Shown here: piece after piece, positions 24,053-36,030 of the stretch | Position numbering within the stretch: position 1 is the stretch's first letter | Layout of the letters: each line of letters begins with the position of its first letter | From: Rhynchonema sp. JSB1_4 | Lineage: Eukaryota; Nematoda; Chromadorea; Monhysterida; Xyalidae | Direction: 5' to 3' | NCBI GenBank assembly: GCA_030248065.1 | Contig: JASAMV010003121.1 | Span: 1 to 64,000, forward strand | DNA: 64,000 nt | Translations under genes and position numbers: made by a program | Notes under the pieces: model-generated | The model's input: only the letters and a program-made list of their open reading frames with translations | What the model was told of the DNA's origin: nothing | Database searches by the model: none

Positions 24053-24658
24053 CAGGGTTGGGCAAAAAATTTTTTTAAAAAGAAAAAAATTTTTATTTTT
24101 TCGGGGGGACAAAATGTTCTAAAAGTCCAAAAATGGCCTTTTTGGGTTTTTTGTCATTTTTTCTCAAGGGTTGAAAAATTTTCTTCACAAAATCACCTTT
24201 GGGGCACGTGTTTCGTACCTAAGATGCCCCAAATGATGTTGTTATCCCTTCCCGTGATACGTGGGACACAGTATGCATGTACCTACATGGTACTTCGATG
24301 TCATACCACATCAGGTCGGTCATATACGACTGATTCAGCTACCCGACAAGTATTTCTGCAGCTTATATTATCAATTCTGTATGGTTTATGAGTGAATCTT
24401 GCTTATTCGACCACAAACTGTTGTGTCTGATACCACAGAGAAGCAATCATCGGTTCATATCAAGCACAGACTGTTGGATCACACCGAAATGACGTAAACC
24501 ATTTCAGAAGTGATGCAAACCAAGTCAAAAAAGTGACTTGTCCATTAAAGTTACATTTTTTCGCGTTTTTGCGCGTTTTTTAGGCAAATTTGGTAAAATT
24601 TTTCCGAATCTCAGACTTTTTTTAAAAAAAATTTTTTAAAATTTTTTTTCCAAACCTG
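24053..24658. mobile_element. hAT-like MITE, TSD GTCTCTTT
   Basis: The element starts CAGGGTTGGGCAAAAAA and ends with the inverted form TTTTTTTTCCAAACCTG. It is flanked by an exact 8-bp duplication GTCTCTTT (24045-24052 and 24659-24666). The 8-bp duplication and CAGGG ends are typical of hAT transposons. The interior is AT-rich and non-coding. Internal blocks (TCTCAGA, TTTGGTAAA, CGCGTTTTT, TGACTTGTC) recur at 35590, 38900 and 48073. It lies just downstream of the DUF268 stop. Confidence 0.85.
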
Positions 24659-25036
24659 GTCTCTTTTAAATGCCTTATGGGTTCATTTAAAAAATGATAG
24701 GTGTGTCAAATTACAGGTTTTGCTAATGTTTTCAAGCTCAGGTTTAGGGGTTGATAGTTGTGTCGTAAATATTAGTTTTGTGCCATGTCCTGTGCTTTCT
24801 CATGCCAGCCGCATTCATTAACAGGGCCGTCAACGTTCTTGTGCCACGATGATAAACAACAATCTCAGCATATTTTTATTAGAAGAACAAATGTGAATGC
24901 TAACCGCTGGACATTATGTGAGTGAAACGTTATGGCTCACTAATATAACAGCCATAGTAACATACATATATGTAGGTTTCATGAACAACGAGAGTCCGAA
25001 CGAAACATATGTATCTGTTTGTCTCAGCCAAGGTCC

Positions 25037-26278
25037 TTATTTATTCCAAACCAACTTCCTGCACAAAAATAGCGTCGCTTCACCGCACAGTACTGCGCAG
25101 GAAGCAGTAAGTCCGGCCGCGTATACGGAGAAGAGCCCAACAACGTCAAACAGCGTCACGTGCCGACTTGCGGGCGATTTATGTTTCTCGCGTTTTTCTG
25201 CATGAGTGTCATTTCGAATCAAGGATCGCTTGCTGGTTAATAACATGCGGTCATATCGTTCCTTTATCGACAACAGTCCGGCACTGCTCTCAATGATTCT
25301 CTGATCAACGTTCTGTATCAAGTTCTGTGGAACATTCGGGCTGAAAAGGAATCCACATGCCCTCACGGCAATGTCAGCTATTTCGACCACGCGAAGTCTA
25401 GGATCCATGCCGTATTCTGCTTGAATCACTGCACTTTCGCCGAGCAGAACAAATTCTCCACTGATAAGCATCTCTGGGATTGAGTTGTGCTCCAAGACTT
25501 TTTGTGATAACAATGGGTTTTTCGTGAGCACTCTCTTCAAGCGCAGCATGTAAGGGTCGGTGTTGTCGAAGTAGGCAAGTCCGGGGTCGCTGATCATTCG
25601 AATTTTGCCCTTGTCCATCAGAAAAATTAGTTCACCAAAATTTTTGAATTGATATACGTGTTGTCGGAGAAGCAATTGTGTCAACAAGCCCGATTTATAG
25701 AGGCCTATGAAATACACAGTAAAAAATGAAAACATGCAAATTAGAAATTGTGGAGACGTGCGGTGTACGCTGATTGTTGTCGTCAAGTTATTGACTTGTT
25801 TGAACAGAGCCACGGTACATCGAATCAGTAAAAACGTGGCAATTGCAAATATCCATACGTACACATCATAGACGTTTAGGAAGATTGCGGTCGTTTTCTG
25901 CATCCAATCCAGCTGGGCATCTGCTGTACCGACAACCGCAGGCGGGAATGTCCATGGAGATATGGTGTACGAAGGCTGAAGACCACAAGTCTGCATACGA
26001 GTCGTGGACGGAAGTAAATTTTCAACAACCGAGTCCGCTTTGTCCTCGGATATCATTTGCAAGACGTCGCTTAGTGTCGTATCGTGTGGCAACCATTCTA
26101 ACGTGAAATTGATGCGCGCGAATTTGAGTATTACGGAAAGCGACTCAGATGCGATACCGGGATATGGACAGAATCCAGGGTCAGAAGCAAGACTCGAATT
26201 GAACCCACATGGGTACGCCATAGGTGGATATGATCGATATAGCAAACGAAGCGTGTAATTATTATTATTCATTTTCAA
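25037..26278 (-). CDS. iGluR/IR-like receptor, degenerate pore
   Basis: A single 413-residue open frame. Residues 8-120 resemble the S1 ligand-binding lobe (PYPGIASESLSVILKFARIN). A first membrane helix lies at about 137-159, another at about 177-200, then an S2-like region (FGELIFLMDKGKIRMISD) and a C-terminal helix at about 375-405. This is the order of ionotropic glutamate receptors and of the divergent nematode and protostome receptors with only ligand-binding and channel domains. The usual M3 SYTANLAAF motif is replaced by YFIGLYKSGLLTQLL, and only about 18 residues separate the two helices, so the M2 pore loop is missing or very short. There is no amino-terminal domain and no signal peptide; an upstream exon may supply one. 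It may be a chemosensory receptor or a non-conducting relative. No frame break is seen. Confidence 0.75.
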   Translation of the reverse strand: MKMNNNNYTLRLLYRSYPPMAYPCGFNSSLASDPGFCPYPGIASESLSVILKFARINFTLEWLPHDTTLSDVLQMISEDKADSVVENLLPSTTRMQTCGLQPSYTISPWTFPPAVVGTADAQLDWMQKTTAIFLNVYDVYVWIFAIATFLLIRCTVALFKQVNNLTTTISVHRTSPQFLICMFSFFTVYFIGLYKSGLLTQLLLRQHVYQFKNFGELIFLMDKGKIRMISDPGLAYFDNTDPYMLRLKRVLTKNPLLSQKVLEHNSIPEMLISGEFVLLGESAVIQAEYGMDPRLRVVEIADIAVRACGFLFSPNVPQNLIQNVDQRIIESSAGLLSIKERYDRMLLTSKRSLIRNDTHAEKREKHKSPASRHVTLFDVVGLFSVYAAGLTASCAVLCGEATLFLCRKLVWNK

Positions 26279-26594
26279 CTTTTATTCATACGATTGTTAT
26301 AAAATTCATTTGTTGGAAAGACTCCGTCTGTAACTGTCTACAATTCTAAAAAGCCGCCGCTTTCAGTTCTGATATCTTAACTTCAGAGCTTGTACATTTC
26401 GCTCAATAGATGCTTATTTGTCTTTGTTTGATGGAATTCTGGCTACCTTACACACAGACACAGTATGTGTGGCTGACTATGTACGGACAAGCTAACAAAT
26501 TGCAATCGTTGACGTGTGTACACAAACGAATACAGTAGCAAACATAACAAAGGCGTACAATGACTGCGATATGTGGAATTTTTGCTGGCCAGCC

Positions 26595-27092
26595 CAGGGT
26601 TGGGCAAAAAAAACGACGGCGTTTTTTCTTCTTTTTCAAAAAAAACGCCTGGGTCGTTTTTCGTTTTTTTAAGCCCTGAATTTCCTTGATTTCCCCTGAT
26701 TTTTCAGGGAAAGTACCCTGATTATCAAGGAAAATCAATTTTTTGTCCCATTTTTTTTTTCAAAAAAATTTCGACCAATTTTTACTTTGTCGAGATACGT
26801 CGATATACGGAGTTTGGCTTTCAGTGATGACCCCGGCCACAGTTGGTCCCACGATGCGGGTCTGATATGGGATCTTAGCAACTCGCTTGAAAAGGGTTGA
26901 AACCTGTTTATTTTGCCTCAGAACACATAGAATGACTTCATTTAACCACGTTTTCTTCCCAACATGAGCGTTTTCCAATTTTTTTGGGGGCATATTTTGG
27001 TCATCTGGGCGTTTTAAAAAAAACGTTTTTTTTTAAAAACGTTTTTTTTAAAAAACAATTTTTTTTAAAAAAACGTTTTTTGCCCAGCCCTG
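26595..27092. mobile_element. hAT-like MITE, TSD GGCCAGCC
   Basis: Starts CAGGGTTGGGCAAAAAAAACG and ends CGTTTTTTGCCCAGCCCTG, flanked by an exact 8-bp duplication GGCCAGCC (26587-26594, 27093-27100). The subterminal regions are A/T runs around ACGTTTTTT. Non-coding. It shares its CAGGGTTGGGCAAAAAA end with the element at 24053. Confidence 0.9.
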
Positions 27093-27100
27093 GGCCAGCC

Positions 27101-27715
27101 ACGGCCAACAAGATGCAAGTCTGTCCGTAGGCTACGGCCAAGAAAGAAGATACTTTCTGTTGGTTCAATATTTGCTTGCATCTTCTTTTTCTGGGCAGCT
27201 GCCTGAATCAGCCATCAAAGTTGTGGTGTTTTCTTGTGTCTCTGGCTCAACGAACCATTTCTTTCACAAGAAAGATATAATACCCCATGAGCATAACATT
27301 AGATTTGCCACCTGATAAAACTGCACACAAGTTCGATACTAGAGATGTTTGGATATCGAATTTTGCTCTGCACATGAATACCAGTCTTTATTCAACACAA
27401 TGGAAACACAGGTGCGGCCCACTTTGATTTGCGTGCCACGATAATGTTGAATAAAGACTCTGTTCGAGTGTAGAGCAAAGTTCCAAACTTCTCTAGTACC
27501 GAACTTTTACGCAGGTTCATAAGGAGGCATATCGAATTTTATGCCTGTAGGGCATATTTCTTACTTTATCGACATTTTGTATCGTGAAACGTTGTACTTG
27601 AGGGAAACAAAATAACAACATGATATCAAACAAAGCATATAATGGCCAAACTCATCCAGAATTAATAAGTTAGTAAAGATTGAAGAATGCTCACCGCGCG
27701 GTTGAGGCCGCGTAC
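27101..27715. other. Non-coding stretch
   Basis: No gene is seen. A short inverted pair (CTTTATTCAACA near 27388 and TGTTGAATAAAG near 27444) suggests a small MITE remnant between about 27330 and 27500. Confidence 0.4.
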
Positions 27716-29165
27716 AGATAGAGCTGGACCTGGTTCTGCTCTTACTAAAAAATGTCCGAAAACCAGAACCAGAGCCAGATCTATCTGCACGAAAAACTGG
27801 AAATATTTCTGGCGCAACATTTATTACCCTATGCCAGAGAACCAGAAATATCTCCAGCACAATCTGTATGCAAATCAGGAAATATTTCGAAACATTTTTG
27901 TCTCTGGATTATTCATGAGAAAACGTGGTGTGTGTAAAGGCAACCTACACCAACACAAGCCCGATTTCGAAGGTGGTGTGTATTAAAAACGAATGGAAAG
28001 AGAAAATCATCATGCTCCTCTTTGTATTCTTCAATGTGTAACATTGCCCAAATCAGCAGCCACGTCAGAATGTTTCACTATTCTGCCAGCTGCGAAATCG
28101 AGCTTATGTTGGTCTTGTTTTCCTATACTTGCTACATTTTGTTTGACTAAAGGGTGCGCCGAAATACATTAACCTAGCATGAATAGTTATTTTTGCAGTA
28201 ATTGTTTCGATTTGTGATAAAATTCGGCTATTTTTTATGGTCTTCTGTGTGCGCTTTGCCAACAGTTTTGGACCGTTTGCAAACATGATTTCAGACCAGA
28301 GAATTCTAAGCAAGGCCCCTAATCTGCTACGTTATCAGAACTAAACTTCCATTTCGGTACAGTTTGTTGGTGTCCACGCTGCTTTTCATTACAGTGTTTG
28401 AGGTTTGAGTGAGAACCAAACAAGTGGTGCAAACACAGAGTGCTCAACGGAAATTTTTAGGTGTAAAGGTCGACCAATCAGCTAATAGCCTACATCGCAT
28501 ATAATCACGGCGAAGACTCTATATAAATACTGATAATTCGTGTTTTGCATCAAACGTTACCGTGCTGCCTCTCGTCCGTCCTGCCTGTCAGTGAAGTGCT
28601 CGTGGTGTAAAGAGTGGCATAATAATCTCCCTTTTACATCCATGGAAGCCTGGTTCAGTCCTTGGTGAACAAAATATGCGCACACAAAGAGGGAGGATGT
28701 TGTCGCCACCCCAGTCACCACGCCAAACTTCACTGATGCGGGAAGTTTGGTTCTGATAGCTCATCTCCGGTACCTGAAAACATGTTTGCAAACGATCGAA
28801 GATTGTTGGCAAAGCACCTACAGCAGACCATTAAAAATTAACTAAATCTTATCACAAATCGAAACAATTACTGCAAAAACAATAATTCAAGCTAGGCAGA
28901 TGTATTTCGGCACACCTTGTAATCAAACAAAATGTTGGTGGCACACACACCACGTTTTTGCATGGATAACCCAGAGACATAAATGTTTGCTGATTTGCGT
29001 ACAGATAGAGCTGGAGATATTTCTGGTTCTCTGACATAGAATAAAAAATATTGTGCCAGAAATACTTCCAGTTTTGCGTACAGATAGAGCTGGCTCTGGT
29101 TCTGGCTTTCGAACATAAAAATTTTGTTGTAAAACCAGAACTAGAGCCAGCTCTATCTGTGCGCT
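27716..29165. repeat. Inverted duplication with nested elements
   Basis: Sequence from about 27770 to 28310 reappears inverted at about 28785-29080, with shared blocks such as ACATTTTGTTTGA and GCAGTAATTGTTTCGATTTG. The left arm is longer because it contains an insertion of about 190 bp (about 27937-28130) of the same MITE family as 911-1068; the right arm has the empty site. Short GCGTACAGATAGAGCTGG palindromic segments mark the outer ends (27716-27790; 28993-29165). No coding sequence. Confidence 0.7.
27937..28130. mobile_element. MITE, second copy of the 911-1068 family
   Basis: Contains CACCAACACAAGCCCGATTTCG near its left end and the diverged inverse CGAAATCGAGCTTATGTTGG near its right. 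Its interior aligns with the reverse complement of 911-1068 (GGAAAGAGAAAATC, TCAGCAGCCACGT). It interrupts one arm of the inverted duplication, so it inserted after that duplication formed. Confidence 0.65.
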
Positions 29166-29171
29166 ACGCCA

Positions 29172-29290
29172 ATGATCGCTGCGTTATTTCAATACCATTG
29201 GCCAAAAATTACTACAACTCAGCACAATCTTTTAAAACGCCTGTGCAACGTCCTTAAAACAACAGCATCCCGAGCAACGCATTCAACATT
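29172..29290. repeat. Dispersed repeat, pair of 43455-43590
   Basis: About 120 bp (CCAATGATCGC, TATTTCAATACCATTGG, ACGTCCTTAAAA) is diverged but colinear with 43455-43590 on the same strand. No coding capacity. Confidence 0.5.
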
Positions 29291-30012
29291 GCACAACGCC
29301 CTATCATATTTGGTCTTTCGTTTGAAAAAATACTAAATACTAATATTTCCGATATTCCGAATATTTCCGCGTCCATTAACGTTCGAGCCCTGACCCATTA
29401 TTTGTTGAAAAGAGGAAAAGAACGTTCTTCAAAAGTGTCGACTGCATCTTGTTCGGAAACGCAGGTATTGGGAGATGAATAGTCGTGTGGTTGTGGGGGG
29501 CCACAATATGCACTTTCCTTGTAAGTTTGGGCTCTTTGTCAAGTTTTCTTGAAATGGCAGGGACTTTAACTTTTTGCGTACTGAAAGGAATGAGGCATGT
29601 GTCGCATCGCACTGCCGTGCGAGCTTCTATTAAACTAGATAATATACATTGAGCACATGGAACGCAAACGTGAATAACAACACCCCGACAAACTCATCAC
29701 ACAATATGAACACATAATAACAGTGTGTTACATGTAACACACACACAACACAACACATGTAACATAGTAAGACATCTTTGAATACATATCACTCACGGAT
29801 ACACAAGTAATATTTGTTACATATGAGGAAGGGCGATCAGTACTAACTACACGGCTAAAGATCTCCACATTAGGTGAAACACAGAGAAAATGTAAGGTGC
29901 AAACAAGCAGACAACGAAACAACGCACACCATCCAAATAATATTAGACACATCAACTATCACAAATATTTTCCACTGGGCGATATATGCACAAACCTCAG
30001 TTCACAACAAGA
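29291..30012. other. Downstream flank of cyclase copy A
   Basis: AT-rich, with a CA/TG-rich tract at about 29722-29770 (GTTACATGTAACACACACACA). No gene is recognised. It would contain the 3' UTR of the minus-strand cyclase that ends at 30013. Confidence 0.4.
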
Positions 30013-33000
30013 TCAGTTGCTGAGCATATTGGGATGCTGCATCATCAGTGACTCCAAAGACGCTCGACGCGCTTTGTCATACGTGGACATTTGAGCCGTC
30101 CGGGCGGCGGCTTTGAGGTCAACAACGTATGGATGACCCTCACGGCCAAGCAGCCAATATGTGTGCATGTTTCCCTTACCCTAGATGATGGAGGTGATGA
30201 GTTGACTTGTCTGTGTGTGCTGAACCAATAGATGTTGTATCTTTACGACCCACTACCTTTATAAACGATTCTCCGCGTTCCTCAAACACATGTCCTGGTG
30301 CGTGACGCGTCAGATGCTCGAACGTATCGTGGCTGACGTGGATGCACATGGCTGCATTATGGTGTGTGGTATCCATCGAGTTAATTTTTAAATACGTTCA
30401 AGCATAAACTGACTGACGATTACAGTTCGACATCATACGCGACGAGGTGTTGACTGCATCACCAAACAGACAAAACTTGGGCTTAGCATTTCCAACAACT
30501 CCTGATGTGCAGTGACCTGCAGCAAGGCGTCAGTTTGTCATGTTCTGCGTGACCATTTCTCATACTGCTTTTCGTCACTCTGAACTTCCGGTTGATGTGT
30601 CAAACCTGTGTGTATGCCAATTCGCAACAACGAATGTTCACCGGGTAGATGTGGCAGTTCGGTCTGCGAGATCATCATCAACATGTCCAACGCGACCGCT
30701 GCAATTTCACTGCTGTGCGCGCTGCCGTTGCGATAGGGCACACCGGACGCCACGACGATGCAGTCGTTGACTGTTTCCACCTACGTTACCAGCATACAGG
30801 TGCGCAAACAAAAAGCGCTTGCTGTTCATTTAATTGGACCTGATACCTTGTAGCAGTTGTGCAGCTCTTGGATCTGTTCGGTACCGCCGTACAAATCGTT
30901 CAAAACAGCGACCGTCTGAAAAGCCGAGATTCTAGTTGAAGACGCGTTGAATGCCAAAAATTGCAATGCGCGACTTCTGGTGAGCCACACCTGCGCGGCC
31001 GTAGCATTGTTAGCCATAGATGCAAAGCCAACCACATCGCTGAACATGATTGTTACTGACTGGAACGTCTCAGGCGGCACGGTGGTGCCCGTGCGAAGCG
31101 AGTCAACGACGTGTTTAGGAAGCAATTGATTCAGCAATTGTGTCACTTTCAGCTGTTCGCCTATTTTTGCAATTATTTTCCACATGGATCTTCACGCTCA
31201 CACAAACTTCATGCGGAGCAATACAGTTTAGACAAAGAACCTGCAATTGCCTTTGATTGTTCCTTGACATGCGTGGCGACGTGCACTATTTTCATTCGCT
31301 GACGTCGAACAAACGCGGCATAGATTATCTGCGTTAATTTGACGAATCGCACCAGAACAACACGGCTTTAACAACAACCACAAGTGCACTTACCGCAATT
31401 GCAGGACAGACAACGCACGCAAATGCGATAACCAGTTCTACAATGAAGGCTTCTTTGTCCATGAAATCAACACGTTCATAGATCAATCGGTCAGCTTCGA
31501 CGCGAATCTCATGCTCTAGTTTCTGATGTGAGGGACATGCGTTTTAGAATTGCGATTTGGCAGCCACAGGCTTTTCAGGAATTGTGCTTTTTGCAACCCA
31601 CATCAAAGAACGCCGACATCTGCTTGGCCACAGCTTGCCAGTTCTGTTGCGAGTAGAACTCCCTGTCTTCTTGTGTGCTGCGTGTGACGTTCTGGTAGGT
31701 GATCGCTGCATACAGACGATTCCAGTCTTCGGACACGGTCGGATGCTCAGCCGCCAGAGTATCCTGCCTGCAAAGTGGCCAAATGCTGTTTCATTGCTCT
31801 AGGCATAAATGAGTGCATTTGACGATGCTTCCCAAGAGCACTCACCATGCTTTCGTATGATGCGTTTCGATCGTTACGGTGTCTAGCGAAACTGCGAACA
31901 ACTTGTCGGCCGCGCCGTGATCGACTAAAAAGCTATGTGGAGAATGATGCTGACTTTATTGTTGAATAAGCCTTTATTGATTCCTCAATCTTACTTTGAA
32001 ACTCCGCCAGTTCCTCTCTGGTCAAGGCTTTGCCAGCAAAGTATCCATTCCCGGTTGCGTGTGATTGTCCTGAACACGAGACCAACGCTTAGCTTTTTTG
32101 ATTAAAGTCTAAGTCGCTAAAGCCGACGTACCCAAGTGCTCCTGCGCCAGCAAGAACGTTTGGAAAGAACTCAATAGTTGGCAGACTTGAGATTCTTCTG
32201 TGTTCCCAAGGTGGTGCACAATGGCCATGGTCAGTGTATGAGCCAGTGGTGTGTACAAACTGAATGCGATTGACATTGGATGAATTAACATTTGCAAGGA
32301 ATAAACAAGGCACGTCATTAATTAAGTAATTGGAACCGCAATCAACAGTTGACCAACTCCAAGGCCAGGTTGCATTCTGAGGCCTGTGTCGCTAGTGTCC
32401 GAATATTTCCCAATTGTTCTTCAAACGCTTCGATCTTGCCGTAGTCCGAACTCCAGCGTGGTTTCACGTGCTGTAGACCTCTGACTAGTTTTCAATGGGG
32501 ATTCAAGCACTTCATTCATGAAATACGGACCTCCAACGCAGAATTAGTGGTGGCCTGCGCCTGACGTAACATTTCACCGGCGAGTAGTGTGTTCTTGGCT
32601 TCTCTGAAAGCATATCATTCAAACAATGGAGGTCGCACACGATGATAGGTTGCTCAAAAAAACATCCTCACAATCTTGCAATAACGTAGTCGCACATGTA
32701 TTCTTGTTCATGTTCAATACCATCCAGGAGCTCCTTGATCTTCACTGTGTCCAGCACCGTTTCGTACATTTGTTGCGCTTCGTCACTTGCCGATTTCACC
32801 TGCAGTGTACCATGTCAACTGAATTCAGTTTGTCAGGCTGCTACGTATGACGTGCTCGAACGGGATCCCGATTCGGAGAATTTCAATCCCTACAAAATAC
32901 CAAAATCTTGGTTTCGATTATTTGTCCGGAACCGGATCCCAATCTAGAGTCTCGTGTAATTTGGCGCTGTTCTTAACGCGTGTGTTTCAAAGCCCAACTA

Positions 33001-34521
33001 CGTGATGCAAAAATGAAACGTCATGTGTATAATTGTGACTAGTATTGTGCCAAAAACTGTAATCCTGATCCCGATTATCCATACCGAACCCGATCCGAAA
33101 AACGTCAATCCCGTTAAGAGACCCCGATCCCGATTCTTTTCACGCTTGTGTCGCTTGTGCAAGTAAGTTCAGACATAAGTATAGCGCGTATTTCCTGTAA
33201 GAAGCACCTCCTAATACAACCCGTCCCATAACAGAAGCCCTTCTCATGGCATCGCTGAATAAGTGCAACACCCTGCTAACAGAAGCTTCCAAATAGTTAT
33301 CCAGTAACCTTCTCTAAGCGCACTCGTATTTCCATGCTAATGCTCGATTTCTATTTTTCATGTCAACTGATTGTAATGTGGTCCATCTTAGAGCAAAACT
33401 ATCTGCTAGACAAACCTCGAGATCTCAGCGTGCTTGTTACTTATTTTATAACTCAGTTATCCTTTTGTCAAACACGCCTAAAAAGTAGAAGCTGTCTCCA
33501 ATAAATGACCAAAGCAAGGGTGTAAATCGAAGCTCAGTGCTTTATTAAATGCAATACGGCCAAAACACACGCGCTAACGTGGCAAATTTAGATGGCAGTC
33601 ATACCCTAGCAGTGCCCGCCACTGGTCACATGAAAAGAGCATCACTGCCTATGTGAAGCAGTCATTTTGATGTACAGTATCTCCACATCTAATCTGCAAC
33701 TGAGCTTGGTCCAAATGGTTCATTTACCCAGTGATTAACCAGAAAGTTTTTTACTGATACCCCAGCCGTAAAAAAGTTTTTTCATCTTTTTAATTCTGAC
33801 CACAAACTGCCCAAAACGAACAAAAGCGAGCGCTAACGCAAAAAAATAGTGATATGTGTGTTCCATATGCTGGTACCCACAGTTGCAGCGCACATACACT
33901 TGACCTGCTCCAGATGGTGGATAGCCTACTTGCCTTACTGTTGCTTTCTAAAGCACTCAGAAGGGAAATTTGGGATTTCGTCTAGGCACACAACACAAAT
34001 GTAAATAACCAGTTTGCGGTGTAAAATTGGAGTGAATACCGGACCACGATGCACGATTTGCATATGCCACAAGATAACGATGATCATCCTCTTGATTACT
34101 AAAGGACCTGCATATACATTCACCACAGTTGGCCTACCTGGTACAAGGCCAACCCAGACAGGCCGATGATTATTGCCAGCGGGAGCAAGACAACGGTGAG
34201 CTGAAAAAGACGTGTTGTTATTAGTTGTTGTGGAACAACTAAGCGGCGATACACCTAATATGTTCAATGTTTATGTACTCTCTTCTGGAGCAGTCCAATC
34301 TGCCCATGTGACGCTACATAAATAAAAGCACGATATATCACCTGCAAACTGAGTTCCTTCCACGAAAGCTCGGAGGCGTCTCTCAACACTTGCGATTTGT
34401 TGCCACTACTGGTCTTCGAGCTGCTGGTCAACCACGACGCTGCTGTGACGTTTGTCTGCCGTCTGGACCAGGAAGAGCCGGACCGATGTTGGGAAACACT
34501 GTCCTCCGGATCGATTGTCAT
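30013..34521 (-). CDS. NIT-domain receptor guanylyl cyclase, copy A
   Basis: Converts GTP to cGMP at the membrane under control of a NIT sensor; NIT-GCs of other animals are linked to nitric-oxide sensing. Seventeen exons (1992 nt, 663 aa): 34342-34521, 34138-34200, 32672-32799, 32531-32603, 32358-32470, 32132-32259, 31995-32069, 31846-31924, 31602-31767, 31394-31522, 31241-31328, 30991-31160, 30847-30915, 30606-30780, 30424-30516, 30257-30351, 30013-30180. All phases match. Residues 1-60 form a Ser-rich cytoplasmic tail; TM1 61-81; NIT sensor 82-359; TM2 about 360-385; coupling helix 386-420; cyclase from about 422 ([10 protein letters not shown]). Catalytic residues look intact: metal-binding D449 (FSDVVGF) and D493 (ETVND), guanine-selecting E489 and C561 (FCLFG), N568 and R572 (AVNTSSR). 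The second metal motif is ETVNDC rather than the usual ETIGDA. There is no kinase-homology domain. The start ATG is the first codon shared by all three copies. Confidence 0.9.
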
Positions 34522-34885
34522 TTTGAGGGATGCTAGCTTTCTTTTCAGATTGCTTGGGACAAAATATGTTTTGCTACAGCAATAGATTGTTGAATGGGTA
34601 GTGCTGAGCCTTACGTCACTGCCCCACACAAGACTGCGGCGTCTTACAGCTTGTAATCTCGACGATGACGGACATTTAGCAAAATTAGTCTTGAGATCTC
34701 ATGCATTCTGTTGCTGCTTGTGAATACCGTAACCCGCCAATCGAATTTTATTAATTGTAAGCAGTCGTTTGTTTTCTCACTGTTGTTGTGGAAACAGATT
34801 AAAAGTGTGTTGTTGTCGGTAATCCTGCCGTTGGCGAGTTAGTGACAAATCCTGTCGAATCTGCGAGCTTATTTGGTGAAAATCT
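34522..34885 (-). promoter_or_regulatory. Conserved upstream block, copy A
   Basis: About 360 bp upstream of the start codon aligns with the corresponding DNA of copies B and C although the rest of the spacers differ. Conserved islands are a CRE-like octamer TTACGTCA (34611-34618), GACGATGACGGACATTTAGC followed by AAAATTAGT (34661-34689), and GTTGTTGTGGAAACAG (near 34783-34798). It probably contains the promoter and 5' UTR. Confidence 0.55.
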
Positions 34886-36030
34886 CAAGCAAGAATCAAG
34901 ACCGAAAGAATTTCGCGGGGATTAACGGAGTTTCGTGGGAGAATTCGCGGGAGTTAACTGACACATAGCCATAGCCACACTGTGGGTCACATAGCCCACC
35001 CCTACGGACAGCACCTATGCTCGAATCTTGCCTCCAAAGACGTTTTGGTCTCAGAATTTCAAATTCAGAACTGTCAGCATTAGGTCGGACTGATACTTGC
35101 TTTCGCCACTGCTTTGAAATGGACATCACAGGTGCTGCAACATATCATGCGGTAGAAAAATCTATTGCTGTATTATGTATGATTCAGATATGTATGATTC
35201 AGATTTCAAATGTGTTATGTTTGTGTGCGTCTAATGAAAAAAGGCCACACACATTCAATACCAGGTTCAAAACATTGTAAAGTTGTACAACAATAAGCAG
35301 CAAATTAAAACAAAGTAAATGAATCAAATTAGTTATATATTTCAGTTTCTTGGTGATTGTGATGACCAAGGACAGTTTATCGGGGAAAAACACTAAAAAC
35401 AGATACGACAAGCATTAGCAAACAAGAAAATAGCAATCGAGACAATGATCCGGCGCACGACATGCTGTTTAACTTTAACATAATTAAAAACTGTTATTAT
35501 GATAAGTTTTACAGTAAAAACTCAATAAAATTTATTATAATTGATTAATAATGTTAAATACTACAATAATATAATAATCATGAGTCTTTTTAAATTTTTG
35601 AAACTTTTTTTAAGTCTCAGATTCCATGACATTTCGCCAAATTTGCCTAAAAACCGCTCAAAAACGCGAAAAAATGCAACTTTATTTGACAAGTCGACTT
35701 GGTTTTCATTACTTATGAAGGATGTTTACGTCCTACCGGTGTGATCCAACAGTCTGTGCTTGATGTAGACCGACCGTCTGAAAAAGTCGTTGTGCTTGTG
35801 AAATGGATCTCAGCTCGTGATTCAATGGATTATATTTTCGACAAGTTACGATTCCATAAAAACACCATTGTGTCGCTGTGTTACTAGGCTGTCGTGCTCC
35901 ATTATCGTGTGTTCTCAACATGATTTGTCTTGTGTGCCTACTTCACTGTATTCTTTGATTTTATCATCATGTTGCAGTCTAGTTACCGCTGCTTACTTGA
36001 ATTTACGTGTCGACTGACTTCAGTTCACAG
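34886..36030. other. Spacer between cyclase copies A and B
   Basis: AT-rich spacer with no gene recognised. About 35590-35715 is a dispersed repeat (AAGTCTCAGATTCCATGACA, CGCGAAAAAATGCAACTTTA, TTGACAAGTC) related to the hAT-like element at 24053 and to 38900-39050 and 48073-48390. Confidence 0.45.

Noticed and set aside
30016..30094. Plus-strand frames overlapping cyclase exons (also near 30540, 36665, 45054)
   Set aside because: They are antisense shadows of conserved cyclase exons; conservation follows the minus-strand reading frame.
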